A stretch of 64,000 nucleotides of DNA from Sphingomonadaceae bacterium (GTDB lineage: Bacteria; Pseudomonadota; Alphaproteobacteria; Sphingomonadales; Sphingomonadaceae). The notes below the pieces were generated by a model. That model did no database searches, was not told the origin of the DNA, and was given only the letters and a program-made list of their open reading frames with translations. Positions within the stretch are counted from its first letter, which is position 1, and each line of letters starts with the position of its first letter. Below are positions 37,995 to 46,882 of this stretch, piece by piece. The stretch spans positions 82,499 through 146,498 of the forward strand of contig JAFAZF010000014.1 in the NCBI GenBank assembly GCA_019239915.1, in the 5' to 3' direction. The position numbers and the translations under genes are program-made.

Positions 37995-38020
37995 ATGTGA
38001 TGCGGCCGAGGTCGCGCTAG

Positions 38021-38980
38021 ATGGCGGTCTACACGCCGGTCTCGGCGGAGGAGATCGCTGCCCTCCTCGCCCGCTATGAAGGCACCACGCCGCTCGTTTC
38101 GGCCAAGGGCATCGCCGAGGGTGTCGAGAACAGCAATTATCTCGTCGATACCGAGGATCATCGTTACATCCTCACGCTTTACGAGAAGCGCGTCGACAAG
38201 GCCGACTTGCCCTTCTTCCTCGCGCTGATCGACCATCTCGCCGACCGCGGCCTGCCGGTGCCGCGCGCGCTGCGTGACCGCGACGGCGTGCAGATCCAGG
38301 AGGTCGCGGGGCGGTCCGCCTGCCTGATCGAGTTCCTGCCCGGCGTCTCGCTCAGCCACCCGACCGTGCCCCAGGCGCGGGCCGCCGCCACGATAATGGG
38401 TGAGATGCACCGCGCGCTCGAGGATTTCCCGCTCGAGCGGCCGAACAGCCTCGGCGCCGACGCCTGGGCGCCGCTGCTGGCGCGGTGCGGCCACGATCTC
38501 GACGCGATCCGGCCGGGTCTCTACGATCGGCTCTCCCGCGCGCTCGACGCGGTGCTGCCGCTCTGGGATCGCGCCGCGCCGCGCTCGGTGATCCACGCCG
38601 ACCTCTTTCCCGATAACGTGCTGACGCTCGGCGATCGCGTGACCGGCATCATCGACTTCTATTTCGCGTGCAGCGACGTGCGGCTCTACGATCTCGCGGT
38701 AATGCACGGATCATGGTGCTTCGATGCGAAGGGCGAGCACTATGATTCGGCGATCGGCGAAGCTTTGCTGCAGGGCTACGCCGCAGGCTTTGGTCTTGCG
38801 GACGGGGATCGCACGGCGCTGCCGGTGTTGGCGATGGGCGGCTGCATCCGCTTCGCGCTGACCCGCGCCTGGGATTGGCTCAACACGCCGGCCGATGCGC
38901 TCGTCGTCCGCAAGGATCCGCTCGCCTATGTCCGGCGCCTCGATCACTATGCGCAGCATGGTACGGCACTCTTTCGATGA
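38021..38980 (+). CDS. thrB: Homoserine kinase, aminoglycoside-phosphotransferase-fold type
   Basis: Phosphorylates homoserine for threonine synthesis. The 319-residue product belongs to the APH-like ThrB group rather than the GHMP kinases: [33 protein letters not shown], the catalytic HADLFPDN (192-199) and metal-binding IDFYFACSD (211-219). Overlaps rnhA by 4 bases. The pairing with rnhA is conserved in alphaproteobacteria and helps the assignment. Confidence 0.94.
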   Translation: MAVYTPVSAEEIAALLARYEGTTPLVSAKGIAEGVENSNYLVDTEDHRYILTLYEKRVDKADLPFFLALIDHLADRGLPVPRALRDRDGVQIQEVAGRSACLIEFLPGVSLSHPTVPQARAAATIMGEMHRALEDFPLERPNSLGADAWAPLLARCGHDLDAIRPGLYDRLSRALDAVLPLWDRAAPRSVIHADLFPDNVLTLGDRVTGIIDFYFACSDVRLYDLAVMHGSWCFDAKGEHYDSAIGEALLQGYAAGFGLADGDRTALPVLAMGGCIRFALTRAWDWLNTPADALVVRKDPLAYVRRLDHYAQHGTALFR

Positions 38981-39432
38981 CCGAACTGAGCCATGTCGAG
39001 ATCTTCACGGACGGCGCGTGCAAGGGCAATCCCGGCCCGGGCGGCTGGGGCGCGCTGATCCGCATGGGGGCGCATGAGAGGGAGCTCTCCGGCGGCGAGC
39101 GGCTCACCACCAACAACCGCATGGAGATGCTCGCCGCGATCCGCGCGCTCGAAGCGCTGACCCGCCCCTGCCGGGTGACGCTCCATACCGACAGCCGCTA
39201 TATGATGGACGGCATCACCAAGTGGGTGAAGGGCTGGCAGCGCAATGGCTGGAAGACCGCCGACAAGAAGCCCGTGAAGAACATGGAGCTGTGGCAGGAG
39301 TTGCTCGCCGCCGCGGCGCCGCACCGGATCGACTGGCGCTGGGTCAAGGGCCATGCCGGGCATACCGAGAACGAACGCGTCGACATGCTGGCGAGCGATG
39401 CCGCGCGGGCGATCGCGAAGGCGCCGCTGTAG
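38977..39432 (+). CDS. rnhA: Ribonuclease HI
   Basis: Cleaves the RNA strand of RNA-DNA hybrids. The 151-residue product has the full DEDD active site: Asp12 ([15 protein letters not shown]), Glu50 ([10 protein letters not shown]), Asp72 ([11 protein letters not shown]) and Asp136 (ENERVDMLA), and the basic protrusion [18 protein letters not shown]. Start ATG 38977 overlaps the thrB stop (ATGA). Confidence 0.96.
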   Translation: MTELSHVEIFTDGACKGNPGPGGWGALIRMGAHERELSGGERLTTNNRMEMLAAIRALEALTRPCRVTLHTDSRYMMDGITKWVKGWQRNGWKTADKKPVKNMELWQELLAAAAPHRIDWRWVKGHAGHTENERVDMLASDAARAIAKAPL

Positions 39433-39596
39433 CCCGGGCGCAACGGCGCGCCGCAAGATGGCTTGGGCGGCTCAGGTCCATATTGAACCGAATGATACCC
39501 TAGTTTAAAGATGGTCTTTATCGGGTTTAACAAAACCGCGCTGTAACGGCGCGCCCGGTCGCGCCATCAGGGGCGTGCAGATAAGGGGGTTTTCCA

Positions 39597-41246
39597 ATGT
39601 CACATTCGCGTCGGGCGGTTCGCCGCCTGCTTTTCGTCGCGCTGCTCGGTAGCGTATCGACCGCCGCGCTCGCCGCCGATCCCGCTGCGGGCGACTCCTC
39701 GGTCGACGCGAAGATCGCGGCGCTGCAGGCACAGCTCAACGCGATCCAGAGCGAGATCAGCGAATTGCGCGGTGGTGCGGCCGGCAGTGCGATCCCGGCC
39801 GGCACCCAGCCGCCGAGCAGTGCCGCGACGGCAGACAACGGCATCTTCTCGGGTTCGCGCACCGCAACCGGTGGAGCCGGCGGCTCGTCGCCCACGCCGA
39901 AGGGCCCGACCCCAACGACGGCTGCCGTGGCGAAGATCGACTCGGGCCATCCGGTGATCGCGACCAACGACGGCCGCTTCACGGCGAACCTGCAGGGCAT
40001 CATGCAGTTCGACGTCGCCGACTACTTCCAGCATAGCGCCGGCCCGATCGCGACCGACCTTCGCCGCGGTGGCGCGTCGACGGACACCGCACGCGCGCGC
40101 AATCTCTCCAACGGCACCACCTTCCGCCGCGCGCGCATCGGCATCAGCGGCCGCGCGTTCGGCGATTTCGAGTATAACGTGCTGTTCGATTTCGGCGGCT
40201 CCGGCGTCGAGGACAACGGCCACGTCCAGGAGCTCTGGCTGCAATATTCCGGCTGGAAGCCCGCACACATCCGCGTCGGCGCGTTCGCGCCGTTCATCGG
40301 CCTTGAGGATGCCGGCTCGACCAACGGCATGCTGTTCCTCGAGCGACCCGCCTCGGCGGACATCGCGCGCAGCGTCGCCGGCGGCGACTTCCGCGAGGGT
40401 GGCCAGATCGCGATCACGCAGCCGCGTTGGTTCGCGTCTGCCGCCGTCACGGGCCGCCTCGTCAACACCGCCGGCAGCAGCGCCGTGCAACCCTACAACA
40501 GCGCGCTCGGCTTCGTCGGCCGCGCCGCCGCGCTGCCGGTCAAGACCGACGACGCGATCGTCCATCTGGGCCTCCACGGCAGCTATGTCGCGCATGCCGC
40601 GAACACCGCCGGGCCCGATGCCGCGGCCGGCACCGCGATCAGCCCGGTCACGCTGCAGGAGCGGCCCGAGCTGCGCGTCGACGGCACGCGTCTGATCTCG
40701 ACGGGCGCAATCGACGCGAGCCACGTCTATACGGCGGGCGCCGAGTTCGCGGCCGAGTACCGCAATTTCTTCGTCCAGGGCGAATATGAGCGGATTGGCA
40801 TCGACCGCCGTGCCTCGGCGCTCGACAATCCGCACTTCAACGGCTTCTATGTCGAAGGCAGCTGGATCCTCACCGGCCAGCGCCGCCGCTACAACGACGG
40901 CAACTTCGCGTTCGACGGACCGAAGATCGACGGCTCGTTCAATCCCTCCAAGGGCAATTACGGCGCGATCGAGCTGGCGCTGCGCTACTCCGACATCGAC
41001 CTGAACTATCATCAGGGCATCCGTGGTGTCGCGCTGCCGGCAGGCGGCGTTCGCGGCGGCGATCAGAAGATCCTCACGGCCGGCGTGAACTGGTATCTGA
41101 ACCCGATCGCGCGCGTGATGTTCGACTATCAGCACGTGAAGATCGATCGCCTCTCGCCGAGCGCGGCGAGCTACGTCACGCCGGTCGGCGCCGAGATTGG
41201 ACAGAGCTACGATACGGCGTCGGCGCGCTTCCAGCTCGCCTTCTAG
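39597..41246 (+). CDS. OprP/OprO-family (phosphate-selective-type) porin
   Basis: A 549-residue outer-membrane channel. Signal peptide 1-26 (LLGSVSTAALA), a coiled-coil trimerisation segment (about 36-58: AKIAALQAQLNAIQSEISEL), a Gly/Ser/Thr/Pro linker to about 115, then a barrel with porin O/P strands (TFRRARIGISGRAFGDFEYN, VQELWLQYSG, FVQGEYERIG) and terminal Phe (RFQLAF). Despite the family name, substrate may be phosphate or other anions; no clear Pho box is seen upstream. The 164-base leader upstream is AT-richer than the surroundings. Confidence 0.9.
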   Translation: MSHSRRAVRRLLFVALLGSVSTAALAADPAAGDSSVDAKIAALQAQLNAIQSEISELRGGAAGSAIPAGTQPPSSAATADNGIFSGSRTATGGAGGSSPTPKGPTPTTAAVAKIDSGHPVIATNDGRFTANLQGIMQFDVADYFQHSAGPIATDLRRGGASTDTARARNLSNGTTFRRARIGISGRAFGDFEYNVLFDFGGSGVEDNGHVQELWLQYSGWKPAHIRVGAFAPFIGLEDAGSTNGMLFLERPASADIARSVAGGDFREGGQIAITQPRWFASAAVTGRLVNTAGSSAVQPYNSALGFVGRAAALPVKTDDAIVHLGLHGSYVAHAANTAGPDAAAGTAISPVTLQERPELRVDGTRLISTGAIDASHVYTAGAEFAAEYRNFFVQGEYERIGIDRRASALDNPHFNGFYVEGSWILTGQRRRYNDGNFAFDGPKIDGSFNPSKGNYGAIELALRYSDIDLNYHQGIRGVALPAGGVRGGDQKILTAGVNWYLNPIARVMFDYQHVKIDRLSPSAASYVTPVGAEIGQSYDTASARFQLAF

Positions 41247-41270
41247 GCCGAACCAACCGCGTCTTCATCT

Positions 41271-41323
41271 GGGCCGGGTGCCGTGCAGCGTCATGCTGCT
41301 AGGCTCCCGGCCCGCTTCGTTTT
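41271..41323 (+). terminator. Terminator-like long hairpin after the porin gene
   Basis: GGGCCGGG (41271-41278) pairs with CCCGGCCC (41306-41313); inside, GCAGC and GCTGC form a second stem around GTCAT. The 3' side continues GCTTCGTTTTG, giving a short U-run. Confidence 0.65.
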
Positions 41324-41424
41324 GCGGTCCCAGCCTGCGACGTCGGGCGGTAAATATCGGATCAACGGCGATTATGGCGCTCGCCTCAAAGGCTTGCTAG
41401 TCTTGCAACCCGGAGGGGTTCGCA

Positions 41425-42384
41425 ATGCTGGTGCGGTTCTGGGGAACACGCGGTTCGCTGCCGGTCGCGCCGACGCCGCCGGCGATCCGTACGAAGATCG
41501 CGCGTGCGCTTGTCGCCGCCGATGGACGCCGTTTCACCGACGAGCAGGCTGCGGCCGACTTCGCCGAAACGCTCGATTTCGCGACGTGGGGCACCTATGG
41601 CGGTGCCTCCAGTTGCGTCGAGATCGAGGGCAGCAGCGACGGCTTCGTCGTCTGCGACATGGGTTCGGGCCTGCGCGAGTTCGGCATCGATTCGATCCGC
41701 CGCATCGGCGCCGGCCATCCGCGCCGCTACCATATGTTCCTGTCGCACCTGCACTGGGACCATATCATGGGCTTCCCGTTCTTCGGCCCGGCCTTCGATC
41801 CCCGCAACCGGATCACCATCTATTCGGGCCACGCCGACGCCGAGGAGGCGCTGCGGCGGCAGCAGGAAGAGATCAGCTTCCCGGTTCCGTTCGACTATCT
41901 CGCGGCGCAGATCGACTTCGTGACGCTCGACACCGGCGATGCGCACGACATCGCCGGCATGAAGGTGTCGCTGATCCTCCAGCAGCACGCGCACGACAGC
42001 TACGGCTATCGATTCGAGCAAGGCGGCAAAAGCGTCGTCTATTCGACCGACTCGGAGCACAAGCTCGAGGACATGGCGGTCGAGGAGGTGTTCGAGCGCT
42101 TCTTCCACGATGGCGATCTCGTCATCTGCGACACGATGTACTCGCTTGCCGAGAGTGTGACGCTCAAGGCCGATTGGGGGCATAGTTCGAACCTCGTCGC
42201 GGTCGATCTCTGCCAGGGTGCGGGCGCGAAGCGGCTCGTGCTCTTTCACCACGAGCCGACCTACAGCGACGAGGACATCCGCCGCCTCCATCTCGAGACG
42301 ATCCGCTACGAGGAGCTTAACCGCCACGATCGCCGCCCGCTCGAGGTGCTGTGCGCCTATGACGGGTTCGAAGTGGAGGTTTGA
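41425..42384 (+). CDS. MBL-fold metallohydrolase
   Basis: A 319-residue metallo-beta-lactamase-fold enzyme, cytoplasmic. FWGTRGSLPVAP at the N-terminus and HLHWDH (108-113) for the metals, then HDSYGYRFEQ, YSTDSEH, and HHEPTYSD near the end, resemble the RNase Z/phosphodiesterase-like branch (often annotated as PhnP- or CheY-linked hydrolases). Substrate unknown. Followed 26-32 bases later by the glutaminase fusion gene on the same strand. Confidence 0.87.
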   Translation: MLVRFWGTRGSLPVAPTPPAIRTKIARALVAADGRRFTDEQAAADFAETLDFATWGTYGGASSCVEIEGSSDGFVVCDMGSGLREFGIDSIRRIGAGHPRRYHMFLSHLHWDHIMGFPFFGPAFDPRNRITIYSGHADAEEALRRQQEEISFPVPFDYLAAQIDFVTLDTGDAHDIAGMKVSLILQQHAHDSYGYRFEQGGKSVVYSTDSEHKLEDMAVEEVFERFFHDGDLVICDTMYSLAESVTLKADWGHSSNLVAVDLCQGAGAKRLVLFHHEPTYSDEDIRRLHLETIRYEELNRHDRRPLEVLCAYDGFEVEV

Positions 42385-42416
42385 TCATTTCGCTACCGAT
42401 CCGCTAACGCGTGCAC

Positions 42417-44234
42417 ATGGCCGCGGGACCGATTCAGGATTATCTGCGCGATCTCCACGCGCGGCTGCGCGGTCTCGGGGGCGGCAAGCTCGCCGCCTAT
42501 ATCCCAGAGCTTGCCAAGGCCGATCCGAATGCGCTGGCGATCGCGATCGCGACCGTCGACGGCGAGATCTATTCGATCGGCGACGATCGCACGCCCTTCA
42601 GCATCCAGTCCGTTTCGAAGCCATTCGTTTACGCGCATGCGCTCGAGGTGCGCGGCACCGAGGAGGTGTTCCGCCATGTCGGCGTGGAACCGACCGGCGA
42701 GGCGTTCAACGCGATCGAGCTGGACGACGTCCACCGCCGCGCGTTCAACCCGATGATCAACAGCGGCGCGATCGCGACCTCCGGCTTGGTCGAAGGCGAG
42801 ACGCAGGCGGAGCGGATCGCCGCGCTCGATGCGCTGTTCGCGCGTTTCGCCGGGCGGCCGCTCGCGCTCGACAAGGCGGTGTTCCACTCCGAGTCCGCGA
42901 CCGGGCATCGCAATCGCGCGATGGCCTGGCTGATGCTGAACGCGGGTATTCTGACGCGCGAGCCCGAACAGGTCCTGGAGCTCTACTTCCGGCAATGTTC
43001 GCTGCTCGTCGATGCGCGCGATCTCGCGTTGATGGGGGCGACGCTCGCCAACAACGGCGTCAACCCGCGCACCGGCGAGCGCGCGCTGGCCGCAGCGGTG
43101 GTCGGCGACGTGCTCACCGTGATGAACTCCTGCGGCATGTACAATTATGCCGGACAGTGGGCATTCGAGATCGGGCTGCCCGCGAAAAGCGGCGTCTCCG
43201 GCTCGATCCTGGCGGTGGCACCCGGGCAGGCCGGCATCGCGATCTGGTCGCCGCCGATCGACGCAAACGGCACGAGCGTGCGCGGGGTCGCCGCCGCCCG
43301 CGCAATCGCCGAGGATTTCGGATTGCGCACCTTCACCACGCATCCGAGCCCGAGCAGCGTCATCCGCCGCAGCTTTTCGGGCCTCCGGCTCCGTTCGAAG
43401 CGGGTGAGGCCGCCGTCGGAACGCAGCCTGCTCGATCGCGCCGGTGCCGCGATCGCGGTCATCGAACTGCAGGGGCCCCTCTTCTTCGGCGCTGCGGAGC
43501 GGCTGATCCGCCTCACCAGTCGGCTCGCCGGTGGCGCCGGGTGGATCATCCTCGATTTCCGCCATGTGCTGAGCGCCGATGACGCAGCCCGTCGGCTGAT
43601 CGGCGATTTCCGCGCCGCGCTCGCGCAGCAAGGCCGCCGCCTGATCGCGGCAAACCTGCCCTCCGAGGGGCCACTGGCGCCTCTGTGCGAGGATTTTACG
43701 CGTCAGGCCGGCGCGCTGCTGTTCGGATCGCGCGACCGTGCGCTTGAGCATGCCGAGGATGCGCTGCTCGCACGGCAGGGGATTGTTGCGCAGCATAGCG
43801 AGGTGGCTCTTGACGACATGGCCGTGCTGGAGGGCTTGGCCCCCGAGGTGCGCGCCGCCATCGCAGGCATTGCGGACCGCCGGACCTTCCAAGCGGGCGC
43901 CATAATCGCGGAGGCGGGCGAGCATGCGGACCGGATGTTCCTGCTGGCTTCCGGGCGCGTCAGCGTAGTCGTCGGCGAGGGCGATCCGGTGCGCGTCGGC
44001 ACGCTGGGACCCGGAATGGCGTTCGGCGAGCTGGCGCTGATCGACGGCGGCGCGCGCGTGGCCGATGTCGTCGCGGAAGAGGAGGTGGTCGTCTACGCGT
44101 TGCCGATCACCGCGTTGCGCGGGCTTGCTGCGCAACATCCGGAGCTGATGGCGACGCTGCTCGCCAACGTCGTGCGCGATCTTTCCGATCGGCTGCGGCT
44201 CGCAAACGGAGAGATCAGCGCGCTGGAGCGCTGA
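42417..44234 (+). CDS. glsA: Glutaminase fused to STAS and cyclic-nucleotide-binding domains
   Basis: A 605-residue fusion. The glutaminase domain (about 5-305) has the SxxK active site SVSK (65-68), FNPMINSGAI, NRAMAWLM, YNYAGQWAFEIGLPAKSGVS, and converts glutamine to glutamate and ammonia. A STAS domain follows (about 340-445; VIELQGPLFFGAAERLI, WIILDFRHV), then a CRP-like cNMP-binding domain (about 470-590; GEHADRMFLLASGRV, GPGMAFGELALIDGGARVAD). The PBC motif GELALIDGGAR has the Glu and Arg used for cyclic nucleotide binding, so regulation by cAMP or cGMP is predicted. ATG 42417 is used; a GTG at 42411 is possible and no ribosome site decides. Confidence 0.92.
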   Translation: MAAGPIQDYLRDLHARLRGLGGGKLAAYIPELAKADPNALAIAIATVDGEIYSIGDDRTPFSIQSVSKPFVYAHALEVRGTEEVFRHVGVEPTGEAFNAIELDDVHRRAFNPMINSGAIATSGLVEGETQAERIAALDALFARFAGRPLALDKAVFHSESATGHRNRAMAWLMLNAGILTREPEQVLELYFRQCSLLVDARDLALMGATLANNGVNPRTGERALAAAVVGDVLTVMNSCGMYNYAGQWAFEIGLPAKSGVSGSILAVAPGQAGIAIWSPPIDANGTSVRGVAAARAIAEDFGLRTFTTHPSPSSVIRRSFSGLRLRSKRVRPPSERSLLDRAGAAIAVIELQGPLFFGAAERLIRLTSRLAGGAGWIILDFRHVLSADDAARRLIGDFRAALAQQGRRLIAANLPSEGPLAPLCEDFTRQAGALLFGSRDRALEHAEDALLARQGIVAQHSEVALDDMAVLEGLAPEVRAAIAGIADRRTFQAGAIIAEAGEHADRMFLLASGRVSVVVGEGDPVRVGTLGPGMAFGELALIDGGARVADVVAEEEVVVYALPITALRGLAAQHPELMATLLANVVRDLSDRLRLANGEISALER

Positions 44235-44259
44235 TCTCTCCACCCACCGCAAATCTGGT

Positions 44260-44907
44260 TCAGCTCAGCTCGAGGACCTGCAGCGCCGGTGGGCGAGCCG
44301 CGGGCTGGCGCAGCATCTCGCGAAGCTCGCCCTTGCGCTCGCGGGCATCGCAGAGTTGCTCGAGCAGCGCCTGCCCTTCCCGCCACATGCCGAGTCCCGA
44401 CGCCTCGTTGATGTGGCCGGCCTCGCCGATCTCGACGAAGTCGCTCATCCAGTTGCCGGCCATCTCGCGTGAGCGCGCCACCGAGGCGAAGGGATCGTTG
44501 CTGCTCGCGACCAGGATCGACGGGAACGGCAGCGCGTGGCGCGGGCTCGGCGAGAAGCGGCTCAGCAGCGAATGCGAGTCGGCGCGCTCGACGTCGGGCG
44601 GCGCGACCAGCAGCGCGCCGACGACGAGGCCCGTCGCGCCCTCGCCGGCCATCAGCTGCGCCCACCACGCGACGGCGTGGCAGCCGAGGCTGTGCGCGAC
44701 GAAGATGATCGGTGCGTCGGCGCCGCGGACCGATCGCTCGATCGCGCTCACCCAGCTGTTGCGGGACGGCGATCCCCACGAGCCGAGCTCCACGCGCTCG
44801 CAATCGTGGCGAGAGCGTTCCCACAGGGTCTGCCAATGATCTGGCCCGCTCCCACCAAAACCCGGAATGGTGAGGCACAGGGGCGAACGCGCAAGCTCTT
44901 CGCACAT
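44260..44907 (-). CDS. RBBP9/YdeN-type small alpha/beta hydrolase
   Basis: A 215-residue serine hydrolase. It starts with the family hallmark TIPGFGGSGPDHWQTLWE, has the nucleophile Ser73 in FVAHSLGCHAV, then ILVASSNDPF (Asp) and EAGHINEASG (His). Members are small serine hydrolases of unclear substrate. Divergent from the 45100 gene; the region between them holds the two Fur-like palindromes. Confidence 0.88.
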   Translation of the reverse strand: MCEELARSPLCLTIPGFGGSGPDHWQTLWERSRHDCERVELGSWGSPSRNSWVSAIERSVRGADAPIIFVAHSLGCHAVAWWAQLMAGEGATGLVVGALLVAPPDVERADSHSLLSRFSPSPRHALPFPSILVASSNDPFASVARSREMAGNWMSDFVEIGEAGHINEASGLGMWREGQALLEQLCDARERKGELREMLRQPAARPPALQVLELS

Positions 44908-45020
44908 AGGCCGAGTCTCCGCTGGTGGCAGACTACAACGAACGGTAATTCCTATTGAAGCACTGGAGAATACCGGACTGGCGCGAGCGGGATACGGTTC
45001 GTCGCGCGCATCTTCTCAAA

Positions 45021-45035
45021 TGCGAATAATTCGCA
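45021..45035. promoter_or_regulatory. Fur-box-like palindrome, distal copy
   Basis: TGCGAAT-A-ATTCGCA is a perfect 7-1-7 palindrome matching the general Fur-box plan TGAtAAT-n-ATTaTCA. The flanks (TCAAA before, ACAG after) are shared with the second copy at 45070. Assignment to Fur is inference. Confidence 0.55.
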
Positions 45036-45069
45036 ACAGGCTTGACGTTGCGCAGCATTGGCGCTCAAA

Positions 45070-45084
45070 TGCGAATCGTTCGCA
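45070..45084. promoter_or_regulatory. Fur-box-like palindrome, proximal copy
   Basis: TGCGAATCGTTCGCA, six paired bases either side of TCG, 49 bases after the distal copy and with the same flanks. It lies 15 bases before the ATG at 45100, next to the ribosome site GAGG, where a bound repressor would block expression. Confidence 0.55.
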
Positions 45085-45099
45085 ACAGAGGAGCGCGCT

Positions 45100-45540
45100 A
45101 TGTACGAGCTGGTCGATCGTCCGGTGGAACGGCTGAGCGAGGGCAGCCGCTTCCTGTTGTGGGCGATGCGCGCCTGGACCGATTCGCTGGGGCGACGGCA
45201 ATGCCCACCCGGTGCGTTGGCCGGCGTGTTCCTCCGCGCCGGCGTGATCGAGGCCCTGCCCGATTTCCATCGCCTGCTCACGACCTTCAGTCGCGAGGCG
45301 AAGATCGTCCTCGGGCTCGCGCCGATGCACTGCGGGCGGATCAGCGAGGACGAAGCAATCTTGCTGTCGCTCTGGAGCGATGCCGAGCGCGAGCCGCTCC
45401 GCGCGCAGGCGACGCTCGAGCTGCTGATCCAGACGGACGCGGTGCCGAACGCCTTCCAGGCGCTGCTGACTACGGCACAACAGCTGCGCGGTGCCGGGCT
45501 CCCTCCGCTCGGGCTTGCCGCAACAGCGGCGGAAGGTTGA
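45100..45540 (+). CDS. Hypothetical protein behind Fur-like boxes
   Basis: A 146-residue soluble, mostly helical protein of unknown function. Recognisable only as repeated helices: LSEGSRFLLWAMRAWTDSLG, GALAGVFLRAGVIEALPDFH, AILLSLWSDAEREPLRAQAT. It has no signal peptide, membrane segment or metal-binding cluster apart from two single cysteines. ATG 45100 is chosen over 45058 because GAGG precedes it at seven bases and because the longer frame would include the proximal operator. The two palindromes suggest iron-dependent repression. Next on the strand is the subtilase gene, 90 bases further. Confidence 0.7.
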   Translation: MYELVDRPVERLSEGSRFLLWAMRAWTDSLGRRQCPPGALAGVFLRAGVIEALPDFHRLLTTFSREAKIVLGLAPMHCGRISEDEAILLSLWSDAEREPLRAQATLELLIQTDAVPNAFQALLTTAQQLRGAGLPPLGLAATAAEG

Positions 45541-45629
45541 TCGCCACGGGCAATAATCGGTAGCGATCGCACCACTTTAATATCCGATCCGGCACCGCAT
45601 ATGTCGGTCCTGATCGGGAGTTCCAGCTG

Positions 45630-46688
45630 TTGTCCAAGAATGTTGTGCGCAGTGTTCGCGCTGTGCCGTTGCTGCTTGCCTGCGCCTTTTCCGTAGCGGC
45701 TGCCGCCGCCGTAGCCGTACCGCTCGCGCCGGATCTCGGCGCGCCCCTCGTGCGGAGCGCTAAGGTGCCCCGCCCCAAGCCGGGCGCTCTGGAATATCGA
45801 CTAAGCTGGGGCTTGGCGGCGATTGATGCCGAGCGTGCTTACGCCCGCGGCGTCACCGGTGCCGGCGTGAAGGTGGCGTTCATCGACACCGGCATCGATC
45901 GCGCCCAGCCCAATCTCTTGGGGAACCTCTCGCCCGATTCGGTTGACCTTATCCCGGCGCGTGCTGCGGGCCCGATCGACCGGCATGGCGAGCAGGTCGC
46001 CGGGCTTGCGGTCGCCCCGCTCGACGGCGCCGGCACCGTCGGCGTCGCTTATCGGTCGAAGGTCATCGCGGTCCGCGCCGACATCGACGGCAGTTGCGCG
46101 AAGGAATGCTCTGTTCACGCCGTCGATCTCGCGCGCGGCATCAACTACGCGCTCGATCATGGCGCGCGGATCATCGGCGTTCCGCTGGTGGGCCGCGATC
46201 CCCTGCCGGCCGTCGAGCAGACGCTCGAGCGGGTCGTGCAGAGCGGCGCGATGATCGTGGCGGCGGCCGGAAACGATGGCGACGCACAGCCATCCTGGCC
46301 GGCGCGTTACGCGGCGGATCCGCGCTTCGCCGCGTCGATCATAGTAGCGGGGGCAAGCACCTCCGCCGGCCGCCTCTCGACGTGGACGAACCATGCCGGC
46401 GTGGCAGCGGCGCGTTTCGTCGCCGCTCCAGGCGAGAATGTCGTCACCGATTGCGACGAGAAATTCTGCCACCTCGTCTCCGGCACTTCCTATTCGACGG
46501 CCTATGTCGTCGGCGCGCTGGCGCTGCTGCTGGAAAGCCGGCCGACGCTCTCGCCCCAGCAGGCCGCCGAGCTCCTCCTGGAGGCGGCCGGCAAGGGCAC
46601 GCACCCGGACGCGAACGCGGGTAGAGGCGTGCTCGACGTAGGGCGCTCGCTGCGCTTCGCCCGATCGCAAGTCGCGTCGGCGGGATAG
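45630..46688 (+). CDS. Exported S8 (subtilisin-like) serine peptidase
   Basis: A 352-residue protease. Signal sequence at about 1-30 (AVPLLLACAFSVAAAAAVAV). The catalytic Asp86 is in VAFIDTGID, His119 in DRHGEQVAG (the usual HGTH is altered but the His stays), the oxyanion Asn215 in AAAGNDG, and Ser287 in SGTSYSTAYV. All four are present, so it should be active in the periplasm or outside. Start TTG 45630 has GGGAG nine bases upstream. It is first of a same-strand run of genes ending in a two-partner exoprotein, for which it could be a processing protease; that is inference. Confidence 0.85.
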   Translation: MSKNVVRSVRAVPLLLACAFSVAAAAAVAVPLAPDLGAPLVRSAKVPRPKPGALEYRLSWGLAAIDAERAYARGVTGAGVKVAFIDTGIDRAQPNLLGNLSPDSVDLIPARAAGPIDRHGEQVAGLAVAPLDGAGTVGVAYRSKVIAVRADIDGSCAKECSVHAVDLARGINYALDHGARIIGVPLVGRDPLPAVEQTLERVVQSGAMIVAAAGNDGDAQPSWPARYAADPRFAASIIVAGASTSAGRLSTWTNHAGVAAARFVAAPGENVVTDCDEKFCHLVSGTSYSTAYVVGALALLLESRPTLSPQQAAELLLEAAGKGTHPDANAGRGVLDVGRSLRFARSQVASAG

Positions 46689-46882
46689 CACCGGGCCGCC
46701 ATGCCGGTGCGCGGCAGTCTCTGCCGCATTGGCCCGATGGTCATTAGACAGCCGGCACCGACGCTCCTATCGTCCCGGCTGATTCGCTTACGCGCAAGAA
46801 CAAGACAGGCGGTCGCACAAAATGCTTGTTCCAGCGGGGCATGGCGTGGCTATGCTCCCGCTCCAGCCATGGGGAGGCGGGT

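Noticed and set aside
39480..39596. Possible Pho box upstream of the OprP-like porin
   Set aside because: Only one half-site (CTGTAAC at 39541-39547) is visible; no second direct repeat at 11-base spacing.
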